64,000 nucleotides of DNA from VAZQ01 sp963753575 (GCA_963753575.1 CAVWCR010000003.1:2542001-2606000); one strand, 5' to 3'. Positions 53,539 to 62,258 are shown, counted from the first letter of the stretch. Made by a program: numbers and translations. Notes: generated from the sequence alone by a model not told the origin.

Positions 53539-54579
53539 CTACTCGGCAATGATCGACCGCGCACGCTTGATCAGGTGCTCCGGCGTGGCCAGAACCTTGC
53601 GCACGGTCTCCTGCAGCTGGATCCCATGGACCGGATTGACGTTAATTTTCGCAGCCTGAGCAGCCTTGATGAATTCTGGATCCTTCAGGGTGGCTTCGAA
53701 GGCATCACGCAGCGCCTTCACGCGCTCGGGCGGCACATTGGGCGCGGTCGCGAGCGGCTTGCCGAGCGCGTCACCGGAGACCACGAGATTGATCACCTGG
53801 CGATCATCGTCACTGCGCGCGAGCTCCTGCACGGACGGAATGTTGAGCTCCTTCGACTTTGGCTCGGTCTGAACCAGCAGGTTGATTTTCTTCTCGGCAA
53901 GCCACGCTCCCTTGAGCGATTTCCAACTATCCCAGGAATTCGTAACGGCGTCGACCTCGCCGCGTTCCATCGCAACAACCATGGTGCTGTTGCCCTGATA
54001 ACCCGACACGATCTTGAGCTTGGTGCCCAGAAATTCGTTGAGCATGCGGGGGTAGCTGTAAGTAATGGCGCCCTTATTTGAAGCTGCCACGGTCAATTCC
54101 CGCTTGCGCGCATCCTCGATGGTCTTGACGCCAGTGGTATGCCAGGTCGTGAAGGTCGTCGGGCTCCGGCTCATTGATCCAAGCCAGGAAAACCGATTGG
54201 TGTCATACTGGACGCCGTCGGTGCCGACGGCCTGCACTGCGACCAACGTCGAGGGAAACATGCCGATGGCAGTTCCGTCCTGGGCGGCGATGGAATAGAG
54301 GAAGTTGGCCATCTTGATTCCGCCGGCGCCGATTATGTTCTGCGGAACCAAAATCGGATTTCCGGGGATGTGCGCACGCATGAAGCGAGCGAGCATGCGC
54401 GCCTCGAAATCGTAGCCGCCGCCGACATTGACCCCGATGTAGACGTGGATGGTCTTGCCCCGGTAGAAGTCAGCGACCGACTCGGCGCGGGCATAGCTCG
54501 AAGCCATTCCCAGACCCACCGCCAGCATGACACCCCATGCCCGCCATGCGGGTCCCGTTGCTCTCCGAACCAGGATCAT
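53539..54579 (-). CDS. TctC/Bug family substrate-binding protein
   Basis: The 346-residue exported protein has a signal peptide (VMLAVGLGMASSYARA) and the Bug mature start DFYRGKTIHVYIGVNVGGGYD, then NIIGAGGIKMANFLYS and MERGEVDAVTNSWDSW. It is about 40% like the orphan Bug at 31941 by eye, with the same DFYxGKT opening. It precedes the CoA-transferase by 16 bp and is divergent from the acyl-CoA dehydrogenase. GGGAGGACG before ATG 54579 supports the start. Confidence 0.88.
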   Translation of the reverse strand: MILVRRATGPAWRAWGVMLAVGLGMASSYARAESVADFYRGKTIHVYIGVNVGGGYDFEARMLARFMRAHIPGNPILVPQNIIGAGGIKMANFLYSIAAQDGTAIGMFPSTLVAVQAVGTDGVQYDTNRFSWLGSMSRSPTTFTTWHTTGVKTIEDARKRELTVAASNKGAITYSYPRMLNEFLGTKLKIVSGYQGNSTMVVAMERGEVDAVTNSWDSWKSLKGAWLAEKKINLLVQTEPKSKELNIPSVQELARSDDDRQVINLVVSGDALGKPLATAPNVPPERVKALRDAFEATLKDPEFIKAAQAAKINVNPVHGIQLQETVRKVLATPEHLIKRARSIIAE

Positions 54580-54718
54580 GGGCGTCCTCCCTCTTCGTAT
54601 CTCTGCGGCCGACGCAAGAGCAGGGCCACTGGATTTGTCTTTATACAGCAATCGAGTAAGACTCTAGCGGTGAATGCGGGCAACAAACCGCAAGCAAGAC
54701 GCGTCCGAGGAGAGTTGC

Positions 54719-55873
54719 ATGGACTTCGAGTTGCCGGAGGACATCCGGCTGTTGCGGGACACTGTGAGAAAGTTCGTCGACCGCGAATTGATCCCGATTG
54801 AAATGCACAGCATGGATGGGCCTGACCTAAAGCCGGAAATCAAGAAATCGCTGGAGGCCAAGGCGCGCGAGCTGGGACTGTGGCAACTCGACACACCTGC
54901 CGAATTCGGCGGCCAGGGTCTTTCACTGCTCGCACTCGCCGTGGTGTGGGAGGAAGTACACCGCTCGATCGCACTGCCCAATCGCGGTGACGGCGTCTTC
55001 GGGCCCTCGCCGCGTCCGATCCTGCTTCGCCTGCCGGAGAAGATGAAGGAGCGCTATCTCTATCCGATCCTGCGCGGCGAGAAATCTGCCGCCTTCGCTC
55101 AGACCGAGCCCGAAGCCGGCAGCGACCCCGGCCGCATGAAGACGCGCGCCGTCCGCCAGGGCGACCATTATGTCATCAACGGTTACAAGCGCTTCATCTC
55201 CCACGTGAAGGGCGCCGACTTCCTGCAGCTGGTGGCGGCGACCGATCCAGAAAAGGGGTCGCGCGGCGGTCTGTCCGTCTTCATTGTCGACCTGGATACG
55301 CCGGGCCTCTCGGTCGTGCGCGAGAACCAACATATGATGGGCGATGTCACCTATGAGATCGCGCTCGACGACGTCAAAGTGCCGGTCGAAAATCTCGTGG
55401 GTGAGGAAGGCCAAGGCATGCGCGAAGCGCAGTCCTGGATTTCACGCAACCGGGTTCACCAAGCGACGCATGGCCTCGGGGTCACCCAACGCTGCCTCGA
55501 GATGATTGGCAAGTATGCGCAACAACGCGTCACCTTCGGGGAGCCGCTGGCCAAGCGCCAGGCTGTCCAGTTCGCCATGGCCGATCTCTATACCAAGTAT
55601 CAGACCGGCCAGCTGCTCGTCCATCGCACTGCGTGGAAGGTCGATAAAGGCATCGCCAGCCGCCACGACGCCTACATGTGCAAGATCTACTGCACCGAGC
55701 TTGGCTTCGAGGCCGCCGATCGATGCATGCAGTTCCACGGTGCCATGGGCCTGACCACCGAAATGCCGATTGAGGCAATGTGGCGGCGCTCGCGCAGCTA
55801 TCTGATCACCGGCGGACCTGCCGAGATCATGCGCGCCACCCTCGCCCGTGAAGTATTCAAGATATATCAGTGA
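54719..55873 (+). CDS. Acyl-CoA dehydrogenase family protein
   Basis: The 384-residue FAD enzyme introduces a 2,3 double bond in an acyl-CoA. Motifs are FAQTEPEAGSDPGRMKTRA (flavin and substrate loop), VINGYKRFISHVKGADF and the C-terminal MQFHGAMGLTTEMPIEAMWRRS with the catalytic Glu region followed by GGPAEIMRATLAREVF. GAGGAGAG lies before ATG 54719. The SDR gene follows after two palindromic elements and may be in the same pathway. Confidence 0.92.
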   Translation: MDFELPEDIRLLRDTVRKFVDRELIPIEMHSMDGPDLKPEIKKSLEAKARELGLWQLDTPAEFGGQGLSLLALAVVWEEVHRSIALPNRGDGVFGPSPRPILLRLPEKMKERYLYPILRGEKSAAFAQTEPEAGSDPGRMKTRAVRQGDHYVINGYKRFISHVKGADFLQLVAATDPEKGSRGGLSVFIVDLDTPGLSVVRENQHMMGDVTYEIALDDVKVPVENLVGEEGQGMREAQSWISRNRVHQATHGLGVTQRCLEMIGKYAQQRVTFGEPLAKRQAVQFAMADLYTKYQTGQLLVHRTAWKVDKGIASRHDAYMCKIYCTELGFEAADRCMQFHGAMGLTTEMPIEAMWRRSRSYLITGGPAEIMRATLAREVFKIYQ

Positions 55874-55876
55874 GAG

Positions 55877-55954
55877 CTAGTGCCGCCGATTTGAAGTTCC
55901 TTCTGCCGTTGCAGCAAACTCGGTTAGGAACTTCAAATCGATAAGCGGCACTAG
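55877..55954. repeat. Palindromic element 1 with CTAGTGCC ends
   Basis: The 78-bp inverted repeat has arms CTAGTGCCGC plus CGATTTGAAGTTCCT, paired with AGGAACTTCAAATCG, a four-base ATAA bulge and GCGGCACTAG. The loop has 24 bases. It begins 3 bp after the acyl-CoA dehydrogenase stop and can form a long hairpin. The end motif is shared with element 2, so both look like members of one miniature repeat family. Confidence 0.85.
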
Positions 55955-55967
55955 AATCATTGAGTTG

Positions 55968-56043
55968 CTAGTGCCCCTTTGCTTCCGAAGTTCGTGTCAG
56001 AGGGCGCCGCCACGTATCACGAACTTCGGAAGCGGGGCACTAG
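55968..56043. repeat. Palindromic element 2 with CTAGTGCC ends, abutting the SDR start
   Basis: The 76-bp inverted repeat has arms CTAGTGCCCC, a TTT bulge and GCTTCCGAAGTTCGTG, paired with CACGAACTTCGGAAGC and GGGGCACTAG. Its last base is immediately before the ATG at 56044, so the SDR gene has no ordinary ribosome-binding site. The inner GAAGTTC is shared with element 1. Confidence 0.85.
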
Positions 56044-56832
56044 ATGGACATCAATCTCAAAGGCAAGTCGGTTCTTATCACGGGCGCTTCGAAAGGCATC
56101 GGTTTCGTGGTTGCCGAGCACATGGCAGCCGAGGGCTGCGACTTGCATCTCGCTGCGCGCGACGACAAGGCAATGACAGAACTCGCGGAGCGACTGCGGC
56201 GCGAGCATGGGATCAAGGTGACGGTCCATCGCCGTGACCTCGGGCTCAAGGCGGAAGTGGAAGCGCTCGGCAACGCCTGCGCGGACGTCGATATCCTGGT
56301 CAATAACGCCGGCGACATCCCTCCGGGTACGCTGGCCGAGATCGACGGCGACACCTGGCGCAAGGCCTGGGACGTCAAGGTCTATGGCTATGTCGATCTC
56401 ACCCGCATCATCTACCCGCATATGTGCACGCGAAAGAATGGCGTGATCATCAACATCGTGGGCGCGGCGGCGAGAAACCCGAGCCACCGCTATATCGCGG
56501 GCTGCATGGCCAACATTGCGCTCAACATGTTCACGCAGTGCCTGGGCGGCGAAAGCATGCGCCACGGCGTGCGTGTCGTCGCGATCAATCCTGGCCCGAC
56601 AGTCCCGGGCCGGCACCTGCCGCACGTCATGGCGCGTGCGAAGCGACTATTTGGCGATGAGAACCGCTGGCCGGAGTTGCACGCGAAGTTCCCCGCCGGC
56701 CGCCCCGGCAAGGCGTCGGAGGTGGCGGAAGCGGTGATCTATCTCGCGTCCGATCGCGCGAGCTTCATCAGCGGGGCCGCGCTCGACATCGATGGCGGCC
56801 ACTCGGTCCACCGATCCGACTCTGGTCCTTGA
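56044..56832 (+). CDS. SDR family NAD(P)-dependent oxidoreductase
   Basis: The 262-residue short-chain dehydrogenase has VLITGASKGIGFVVAEHMA, DILVNNAGDIPPG and a C-terminal SFISGAALDIDGGHSV. At the active site relatives have Ser-Tyr-Lys; here GAAARNPSHRYIAGCMANIAL has Tyr but the residue four positions later is Cys where Lys is expected, so the proton relay is altered. The ATG directly follows a palindromic element, leaving no Shine-Dalgarno. Function is unknown; it may still be expressed through coupling or a leaderless mRNA. Confidence 0.85.
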   Translation: MDINLKGKSVLITGASKGIGFVVAEHMAAEGCDLHLAARDDKAMTELAERLRREHGIKVTVHRRDLGLKAEVEALGNACADVDILVNNAGDIPPGTLAEIDGDTWRKAWDVKVYGYVDLTRIIYPHMCTRKNGVIINIVGAAARNPSHRYIAGCMANIALNMFTQCLGGESMRHGVRVVAINPGPTVPGRHLPHVMARAKRLFGDENRWPELHAKFPAGRPGKASEVAEAVIYLASDRASFISGAALDIDGGHSVHRSDSGP

Positions 56833-56858
56833 TCAGAACGTCGGATCACGCAGCAGCG

Positions 56859-57089
56859 TCAGGCGTCGCCAGGCACGTGCTCGGGCCTGGGCTTCGATAC
56901 GAACGAATAGAGCTTGGGCCCCAGCAAGGCCAGCAGAGCCAGCGCCAGGATCATCGCCGACAGCGGCCGTGTGAAAAAGACGGTCCAGTCGCCTGCGGAG
57001 ATCGTGATCGCCTGGGGGAAATTCTGTTCGGCGAGGGGGCCCAGGATCATGCCGGCTCTCGGCGCCTTCTTTCGCGGCAGACCACTCGC
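56859..57089 (-). pseudogene. tctA: Remnant of TctA family permease (C-terminal tail only)
   Basis: About 76 codons remain, reading RKKAPRAGMILGPLAEQNFP then ITISAGDWTVFFTRPLSAM and a final hydrophobic helix ILALALLALLGPKLYSFV. This is the C-terminal end typical of TctA permeases (LGPLxExNxRxAL, FLTRPISA). The rest of the 500-residue protein is missing. It lies in the same frame directly after the TAG of the citryl-CoA lyase relic, so a deletion probably joined the two genes. Confidence 0.8.
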
Positions 57090-57933
57090 CTATCGGGGCT
57101 CTTCGGGCACAGGTCGTGCAGGCGGTCCCGTATAAGTCCATAGCAGATGGCGCGGGATCGGTCCCTTATTCCTTTCGCCCGCTTGCATTTCCTCCCAGGC
57201 ATGTGCCAGGGCGCCGACCGAACGAGAGAGGACGAACAGGCCCCGGCAAAGCGAGGGCGCAAAGCCCAGCTCAGCGTAAACGACCGCCGTCGCACCGTCG
57301 ATATTCATCGGAATCCGCTTTCCTTTCCGGACTGCCAGCACATCCTCGAGCGCTCGGCCAATAGCCGCAAAGCGCCCGCTGATGGTCCCCCTGGCGACCA
57401 CCTCGTCCACAAGCGACAGCAAGCGCGGCGCCCGCGGATCAACCGGGTGAAAGCGATGCCCGAAGCCGGGCACGTAGCTGATTGCCTGCTCCGCAAGCGC
57501 GCGCAATTCGGCATCGACAGCATCGGCGATGTGCCGTTTGTCCGTGTTGTTTCCCAGACGCGCCGCGATTGCGTTCATAAGCGTCACACATTGCTCGCCA
57601 GCACCGCCGTGCACATCGCCCAGCATATTGGCGGCGCATGCCATGGCATTGTTGATGCCAACCCCGCAGGTGATCGCCATCCTGGCGGCCGCAATCGAAG
57701 GGGCTTGTGGACCGTGGTCAACCGCGGCAGCCAATGCCGCCCCAAGGAGCCGGGCGGCATCCGGGTGCGGAAGCTCGCCACGAGTTCATCAGATAGATCA
57801 TATCGACAAAGCCGACGCGGCCGATCAGCTCCTCGATCGCGTAGCCGCGAATGCGGATCGAACCTGGTTTCATATCGATGATGGAGGTCGACCACCAATC
57901 CTCCGGCGACTTGTGCGTTCGATCCGTCGTCAT
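57090..57933 (-). pseudogene. Citryl-CoA lyase / citrate synthase-like gene with single-base frameshift
   Basis: Read from ATG 57933 the frame gives TTDRTHKSPEDWWSTSIIDM and GYAIEELIGRVGFVDMIYLM, then departs. From 57777 down, another frame gives GELPHPDAARLLGAAL, DHGPQAPSIAAARMAITCGV and GFGHRFHPVDPRAPRL, all citrate-synthase-like with the HGPQAPS and FGHRFHP active-site motifs. Removing one base (A at 57783 on the plus strand) restores MNRGELPHPD and one 280-residue frame, so this is a one-base insertion. It would cleave a citryl-CoA-type thioester after the neighbouring CoA-transferase. A sequencing error is possible. Confidence 0.85.
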
Positions 57934-57979
57934 CGCGTCTGTTCCAAGCCAGTCGAGGGCATGCACCGCAGTGGCAATT

Positions 57980-59182
57980 TCATATGGCGTTCTCCCGCGC
58001 GAGATCATCGATCTCCCTCTTCGAATAGCCAAGCTCCGCAAGGATGTCGTTGGTATCGGCACCGAGGCGAGGCGGAGGCGTTGAGGGACCTGGATCGCCG
58101 CTCGCGAGGCGGAAGCCTGCGCGCACCACTCGAACCGGACGGTCGACGCCGGGCACGTCCTCGAATGTCCGCAGGAGCTGGCGCGCCGCAATCTGCGGAT
58201 GGTCGAGCACAGCTGGCACGTCCAGCACTTCGCCGGCGGGAACGCCGTGCTGGTTGAGGAGAATGGCCCAATCTTTTGCCGACTTGCCGGCAAGCGCCGC
58301 CTCGATCTCGGCATTGAGCTCGAGCCGATGGCGCTTCCGATCCTCACGCCCGGCGAAACGGGAATCATTAGTGAGGTCGGGGCGCCCGATCAGGCCGCAC
58401 AGCGTCTCGAATTGTTGCTGCTTGTTGGCCGCGATGTTGAGCGGACCATCCCCAGTGTTCAGCGTTCCCGAGGGGCTTGCCGTCATGTTCTCGTTACCCA
58501 TCGGCTGCGGCCGAACGCCCGCAATCAAGAAGTTCGAAACCACCCAGCCCATCGCACCCAAGGTCAACTCGAGCATTGACACGTCTATGAACTCACCTTC
58601 TCCGCTCCGCTCTCGCCGATAGAGCGCCGCGGTGATTGCAAAAGCCGCCGTGATGCCGCCCATGGTATCGGCAACCGGATAGCCGACACGCAGCGGTGCG
58701 GATTTCTGGTCTCCGGTCACGCTCATGACTCCCGAGAGACCCTGAACAATCTGGTCGTAGGCGGGATTGAACTTGAGCGGGCCGTCCTGCCCGAAGCCTG
58801 AGATTGCGCAATAGATCAGGTCTTGTCTGACGTTTTTGAGCGCCGCGTAGCCAAGGCCAAGCCGATCCATCACGCCAGGCCGGAAATTCTCGACCAGTAC
58901 GCTGGACGTTGAGACGAGCTTCAGGAACGCATCCCGGCCCCTGCCGCTCTTGAGATTGAGGGTGACTGACCTCTTGCCTCCATTCTGCGCCAGAAACGAC
59001 GCACCCATGTGGGCGCGATTAAGGTTCGGATCAGCACCAAGCTGCCGTGCAAGATCACCGGAGCCCGGCACCTCGACCTTGATCACGTCGGCGCCAAGCT
59101 GGGCAAGCTGATAACAGCAGAAGGGCCCGGCGAGCACATTGGTCAGCTCGAGGATGCGCACGCCGGCCAGAAGTCCACCCAT
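57980..59182 (-). CDS. Family III CoA-transferase (CaiB/BaiF type)
   Basis: The 400-residue enzyme has GVRILELTNVLAGPFCCYQL, VIKVEVPGSGDLAR, VLVENFRPGVMDRLGL and the catalytic-Asp region GFGQDGPLKFNPAYDQIVQG. Length and motifs are normal and no stop is seen. It precedes the broken citryl-CoA lyase by 46 bp; the pair would activate and cleave a tricarboxylate or similar acid. With the lyase and TctA damaged, this gene may be losing its role. ATG 59182 fits the family start. Confidence 0.92.
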   Translation of the reverse strand: MGGLLAGVRILELTNVLAGPFCCYQLAQLGADVIKVEVPGSGDLARQLGADPNLNRAHMGASFLAQNGGKRSVTLNLKSGRGRDAFLKLVSTSSVLVENFRPGVMDRLGLGYAALKNVRQDLIYCAISGFGQDGPLKFNPAYDQIVQGLSGVMSVTGDQKSAPLRVGYPVADTMGGITAAFAITAALYRRERSGEGEFIDVSMLELTLGAMGWVVSNFLIAGVRPQPMGNENMTASPSGTLNTGDGPLNIAANKQQQFETLCGLIGRPDLTNDSRFAGREDRKRHRLELNAEIEAALAGKSAKDWAILLNQHGVPAGEVLDVPAVLDHPQIAARQLLRTFEDVPGVDRPVRVVRAGFRLASGDPGPSTPPPRLGADTNDILAELGYSKREIDDLARENAI

Positions 59183-59260
59183 CGCTCGTCTCACCTGCCG
59201 CGAAGTCCTGTTCTGCGCAAGACCATACCAAGTGGCAGTGAGAGTATCGATGGCGGAAGG

Positions 59261-60328
59261 CTATTGCGGCGCGAAAACCGCGATGCAGCCACCGCAGGGG
59301 CCATCCTTGGCGGTTGTCGCAACATAGACCCGACCGGATTCGAGGTTCACCGCGAGCGACCGGGCACCCCGCCAGGTCGGCACTTTTTGGATAAGTTGCC
59401 GGCTCCTGATATCAACGACGACCAGCGACCCCGTGGTGGTGGCGTGATAGTAGTGGCCAAGCTTCCGGTTGACGGTCGATCCACCATTGCCGCCAAGACC
59501 GGCGCCGTAGGCCTCCACCTTGCCGCTCGCGATATCGAAGATCGCCAGGTCGCCGCCCGGCTTGCGCGATGGGCCATGAGCAGTGCTGCACCCCATGAAG
59601 ATGATCGCGTCCGAAACGATTGCGAGGCTGTGCGGATGGCATCGATCGATATCGTAGAGTCTGACGAGCTTGCCGCTTTTCGGATCGGTCTGCGCGAGCA
59701 ACCCTTTGGTCTTGTCCGCACGCTGCACAGGGATGACCGTGAAGAACGTTCCGCTTGGCGCGTGGTAGGCAGAGCGTTCCAGGTTTTCAGCCGACTGTGC
59801 AATGGGAATCTTCGCAAGGATTTTCTGGCCCGGCTCCGTCGAGATCAGGCTGAGAAACGGCGTTTCATCGTTAGAATTGGCAACGATGACGACCCGGCTG
59901 TTCGGGTCGAATGCCATGGCGTTCGCGCGGGCGACGCCCCCCGTCGCAATCTTCGATTTCAGCGATCCGGACTTGGTATCGACGATCTTTATTGTGCTAT
60001 CGCCGTCGCTCACCCACAGTTCGGCGCCACCATTGACCACCGCAACCCCGTTGGGACCGGACGTGTTGCCACTCTTTGCTACTCCGACAAATCCGCCAAT
60101 ACGTGAGACAAACTTGTCGGTCTTGGTATCGAACACCACGACCGCCTTGTTGTCCTTGTCGGCAAAATAGCCGAGACCACTTGTCTGATTGATCGCGAGA
60201 GCGCCAAATTGGTTGATCGGAGCGCCCGGGATCGGGATCGTGCCCACCTGTTTCAGGCCTTGGGCGTGAGCAGGTCCGATGAGAGCCACCGCAGTGGCCA
60301 TGACAAGAAACGTCGTGCGCAACAGCAT
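59261..60328 (-). CDS. Exported YncE-like beta-propeller protein
   Basis: The 355-residue protein has a signal peptide (LVMATAVALIGPAHA-Q) and repeated blades such as GLGYFADKDNKAVVVFDTKT, ELWVSDGDSTIKIVDTKSG and GRVYVATTAKDGPCGGCIAV. Such YncE/40-residue YVTN-type repeats bind ligands or partner proteins in the periplasm; no enzyme function is certain. Two cysteines pair near the C-terminus (GPCGGC). Start ATG 60328 follows GGGAGGAAC. It lies downstream of the Vgb-like haem protein gene. Confidence 0.85.
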   Translation of the reverse strand: MLLRTTFLVMATAVALIGPAHAQGLKQVGTIPIPGAPINQFGALAINQTSGLGYFADKDNKAVVVFDTKTDKFVSRIGGFVGVAKSGNTSGPNGVAVVNGGAELWVSDGDSTIKIVDTKSGSLKSKIATGGVARANAMAFDPNSRVVIVANSNDETPFLSLISTEPGQKILAKIPIAQSAENLERSAYHAPSGTFFTVIPVQRADKTKGLLAQTDPKSGKLVRLYDIDRCHPHSLAIVSDAIIFMGCSTAHGPSRKPGGDLAIFDIASGKVEAYGAGLGGNGGSTVNRKLGHYYHATTTGSLVVVDIRSRQLIQKVPTWRGARSLAVNLESGRVYVATTAKDGPCGGCIAVFAPQ

Positions 60329-60390
60329 TGTTCCCTCCCTTGGGCGATCTTGTCTTGTCAGCATTCGAGCCGACCTTGCTCAAAATGTAT

Positions 60391-60415
60391 CATGGCCGGG
60401 ACAAGCCCGGCCATG
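60391..60415. terminator. Perfect 10-bp hairpin CATGGCCGGG/CCCGGCCATG
   Basis: The stem has a five-base loop ACAAG. It lies about 30 bp past the stop of the haem/propeller gene (minus strand) and before the YncE-like gene. No T run follows. As I recall, CCGGGCTTGTCCCGGCC palindromes are frequent in this bacterial group, so it may be a dispersed repeat used as terminator. Confidence 0.5.
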
Positions 60416-60444
60416 ACGACTTTGGCGAAAAGGCCTGCGCCAGC

Positions 60445-62103
60445 TCAGTCGAGGATCGGCTCGACCTTGACAATCGACCCGCCGTGATTGCTGCCGATCC
60501 AGAGCGCGCCGGGGCTCGTCCGATCATCGACAAACACACGCCGGATGTTGGTCGGGCGCGGCAACTGATACTCAATATATTGACCGGTCTTCACATCAAG
60601 GCGCGAGACCCGGTCAGTGAGCATCGAGCCGGTCCAGGCGGAGCCGTCCTTACCGTAAACGGCGTCGTAGGGGGCGCTCCAGGGCGACGGCACCTTCCAC
60701 TCCTTGATAACCCCAGTCTTCGGATCCAGCATGCCGATGGCATTGGCGCGATATTCGGCAAACCACAAACGACCTTCCTGATCAACGCGACCGCGCCGCG
60801 GCGTCGAGCGCGGTGTCGGCGTCAGGTAGACGGTTTGCTGCTTGGTCTTGGCATCGATCTTCACAATGTTACCGGCGGAGAAGTCGAGCAGGTAGGCATT
60901 GTTGGCCTGATCCGAGTGGATGCCATAGGTCCCGATGCGGCGGTCGGTCCGCGGATCCTTGGGCGTGCCCAGGTTCTCGAACTTGTTGGACACGAGATCG
61001 AGCCGATAGATTTTGGTGCCGTCGGAGTTCTTGATCCAGACCTTGTTGTCGACCTTGGTCCCCTCGACCGCGAGATGGCCCAGTTGGCCGCCGGCGCTGT
61101 CCCACTCCTTGGGCGTCGACCACATCGTGAATTTCTCGGTCTTCTTGTCGAACCTGGCGATGGCGCTCTGGTACATCACGCCAACCCACGGGTTGTCGTC
61201 CTTGTCGATCTCGAGGTCGAGCGTACCAAGTGGCCAGCCAGGCTTCACCACCGGGATCGGATATTGCGTGACCTTGCCGGTCTTGGTGTCCATCTTGCCG
61301 AGGAACATCTGCCCGAAATCGGAGTACCACGCGTTACCCGCGCGATCGAGCATCACGTCGTGGGGCTGAATATACGCTTCCGGCAGGTCGTATTCGGTGA
61401 AGATGACCTTCGTCGACTTGCCAGACAGCCGCGGCAACGTCTTGAGCTTGTATTCCCACGTCTCTTGCTGGCTCAGATTGATGCTGGCAAGCCATTCGAC
61501 GATCGGCCTGAGGTTGACGTTACGGCCGCGATCGCGGACGAAGTTGGTGAGCTTCTGCGGTCGCAGCGGCGTGCTGCCCGGATAATATGTGCTCATGCGC
61601 GGAATGACCTGCAAGAAGCCGTCAGCATCATAACTCGACTTCACGATCCGCTCGAGGGTATGGCAGCCGACGCAATTGAGCAGAAACTTCTTCTGATCCT
61701 CAGTGCCCGGCATGCTCACGAGCCACTCCGCATTGGTCATGTGCGCCGAGAGATTCTTCACCTTCCGAAGCTTCAGCTCGGCCTTGGCTTCCTTGCCGGA
61801 CGCAACGTTTGCGGTGTTCTTGCCCGGAAGCTCATAGCCGGCCGCACGCGCTTTCAGCGCGTAGTTGCCGGGCTCCAGGCGGTTTGCCGGGAAAGCAAAT
61901 CGACCTTGCGCGTCGGTAACGACGCTGATCGTAATCGTCGAACCGTCCTTCTTGGCGCTGACGACGACACCTTCCATTGAGCCCTCCTCGGCCGAGCTGA
62001 CCGTGCCGGTCAGCGCCGACTGGGCCTGGGCGGGGAGCACCGCTGGCAGAAATAGCAGAGCTGCAGAGAACGTCGTCGTAAGCAGGAAATCTCTCGCCCG
62101 CAT
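60445..62103 (-). CDS. Fusion: carboxypeptidase-regulatory-like domain, c-type haem site and Vgb-like beta-propeller
   Basis: The 552-residue exported protein has a signal peptide (FSAALLFLPAVLPAQA). Residues 30-115 form a carboxypeptidase regulatory-like fold (VVVSAKKDGSTITI, PGNYALKARAAGYEL). A haem motif CVGCH lies at 144-148. From about 220 a virginiamycin-B-lyase-like propeller follows (YIQPHDVMLDRAGNAWYSDF, GRVDQEGRLWFAEYRANAIG, GALWIGSNHGGSI). It may be a periplasmic redox or binding protein; lyase activity is not implied. ATG 62103 follows GGAAACGG. Confidence 0.85.
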   Translation of the reverse strand: MRARDFLLTTTFSAALLFLPAVLPAQAQSALTGTVSSAEEGSMEGVVVSAKKDGSTITISVVTDAQGRFAFPANRLEPGNYALKARAAGYELPGKNTANVASGKEAKAELKLRKVKNLSAHMTNAEWLVSMPGTEDQKKFLLNCVGCHTLERIVKSSYDADGFLQVIPRMSTYYPGSTPLRPQKLTNFVRDRGRNVNLRPIVEWLASINLSQQETWEYKLKTLPRLSGKSTKVIFTEYDLPEAYIQPHDVMLDRAGNAWYSDFGQMFLGKMDTKTGKVTQYPIPVVKPGWPLGTLDLEIDKDDNPWVGVMYQSAIARFDKKTEKFTMWSTPKEWDSAGGQLGHLAVEGTKVDNKVWIKNSDGTKIYRLDLVSNKFENLGTPKDPRTDRRIGTYGIHSDQANNAYLLDFSAGNIVKIDAKTKQQTVYLTPTPRSTPRRGRVDQEGRLWFAEYRANAIGMLDPKTGVIKEWKVPSPWSAPYDAVYGKDGSAWTGSMLTDRVSRLDVKTGQYIEYQLPRPTNIRRVFVDDRTSPGALWIGSNHGGSIVKVEPILD

Positions 62104-62148
62104 GATCCGTTTCCTTCCCTTGAGGTTGTTCCAAGCCAATTGCTGCGG

Positions 62149-62188
62149 AATTATCAGTTTCCGATGCGGACCCTATGCCAATTATCAG
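62149..62188. promoter_or_regulatory. Direct repeat AATTATCAG, 31 bp apart, in a divergent promoter region
   Basis: AATTATCAG occurs at 62149-62157 and 62180-62188, three helical turns apart. GCCAATT precedes each, and an inverted AATTGGC lies at 62197-62203. The region separates the haem/propeller gene from the MFS gene. It is a candidate operator for a regulator encoded elsewhere. Confidence 0.45.
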
Positions 62189-62246
62189 GGCATGACAATT
62201 GGCCGGTGCCCAGCGGCAACCTGCAAGCCAGAGTTGGAAGGCCCTT

Positions 62247-62258
62247 CGGTTCGAACCG
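62247..62258. promoter_or_regulatory. Perfect 12-bp palindrome CGGTTCGAACCG
   Basis: It lies 85 bp before the MFS transporter start. It resembles a T-loop core by chance, but no tRNA fold surrounds it, so an operator is the better reading. Confidence 0.35.

Noticed and set aside
60328..61980. 550-codon plus-strand frame
   Set aside because: It is antisense to the haem/propeller gene, which has a signal peptide and clear domains.
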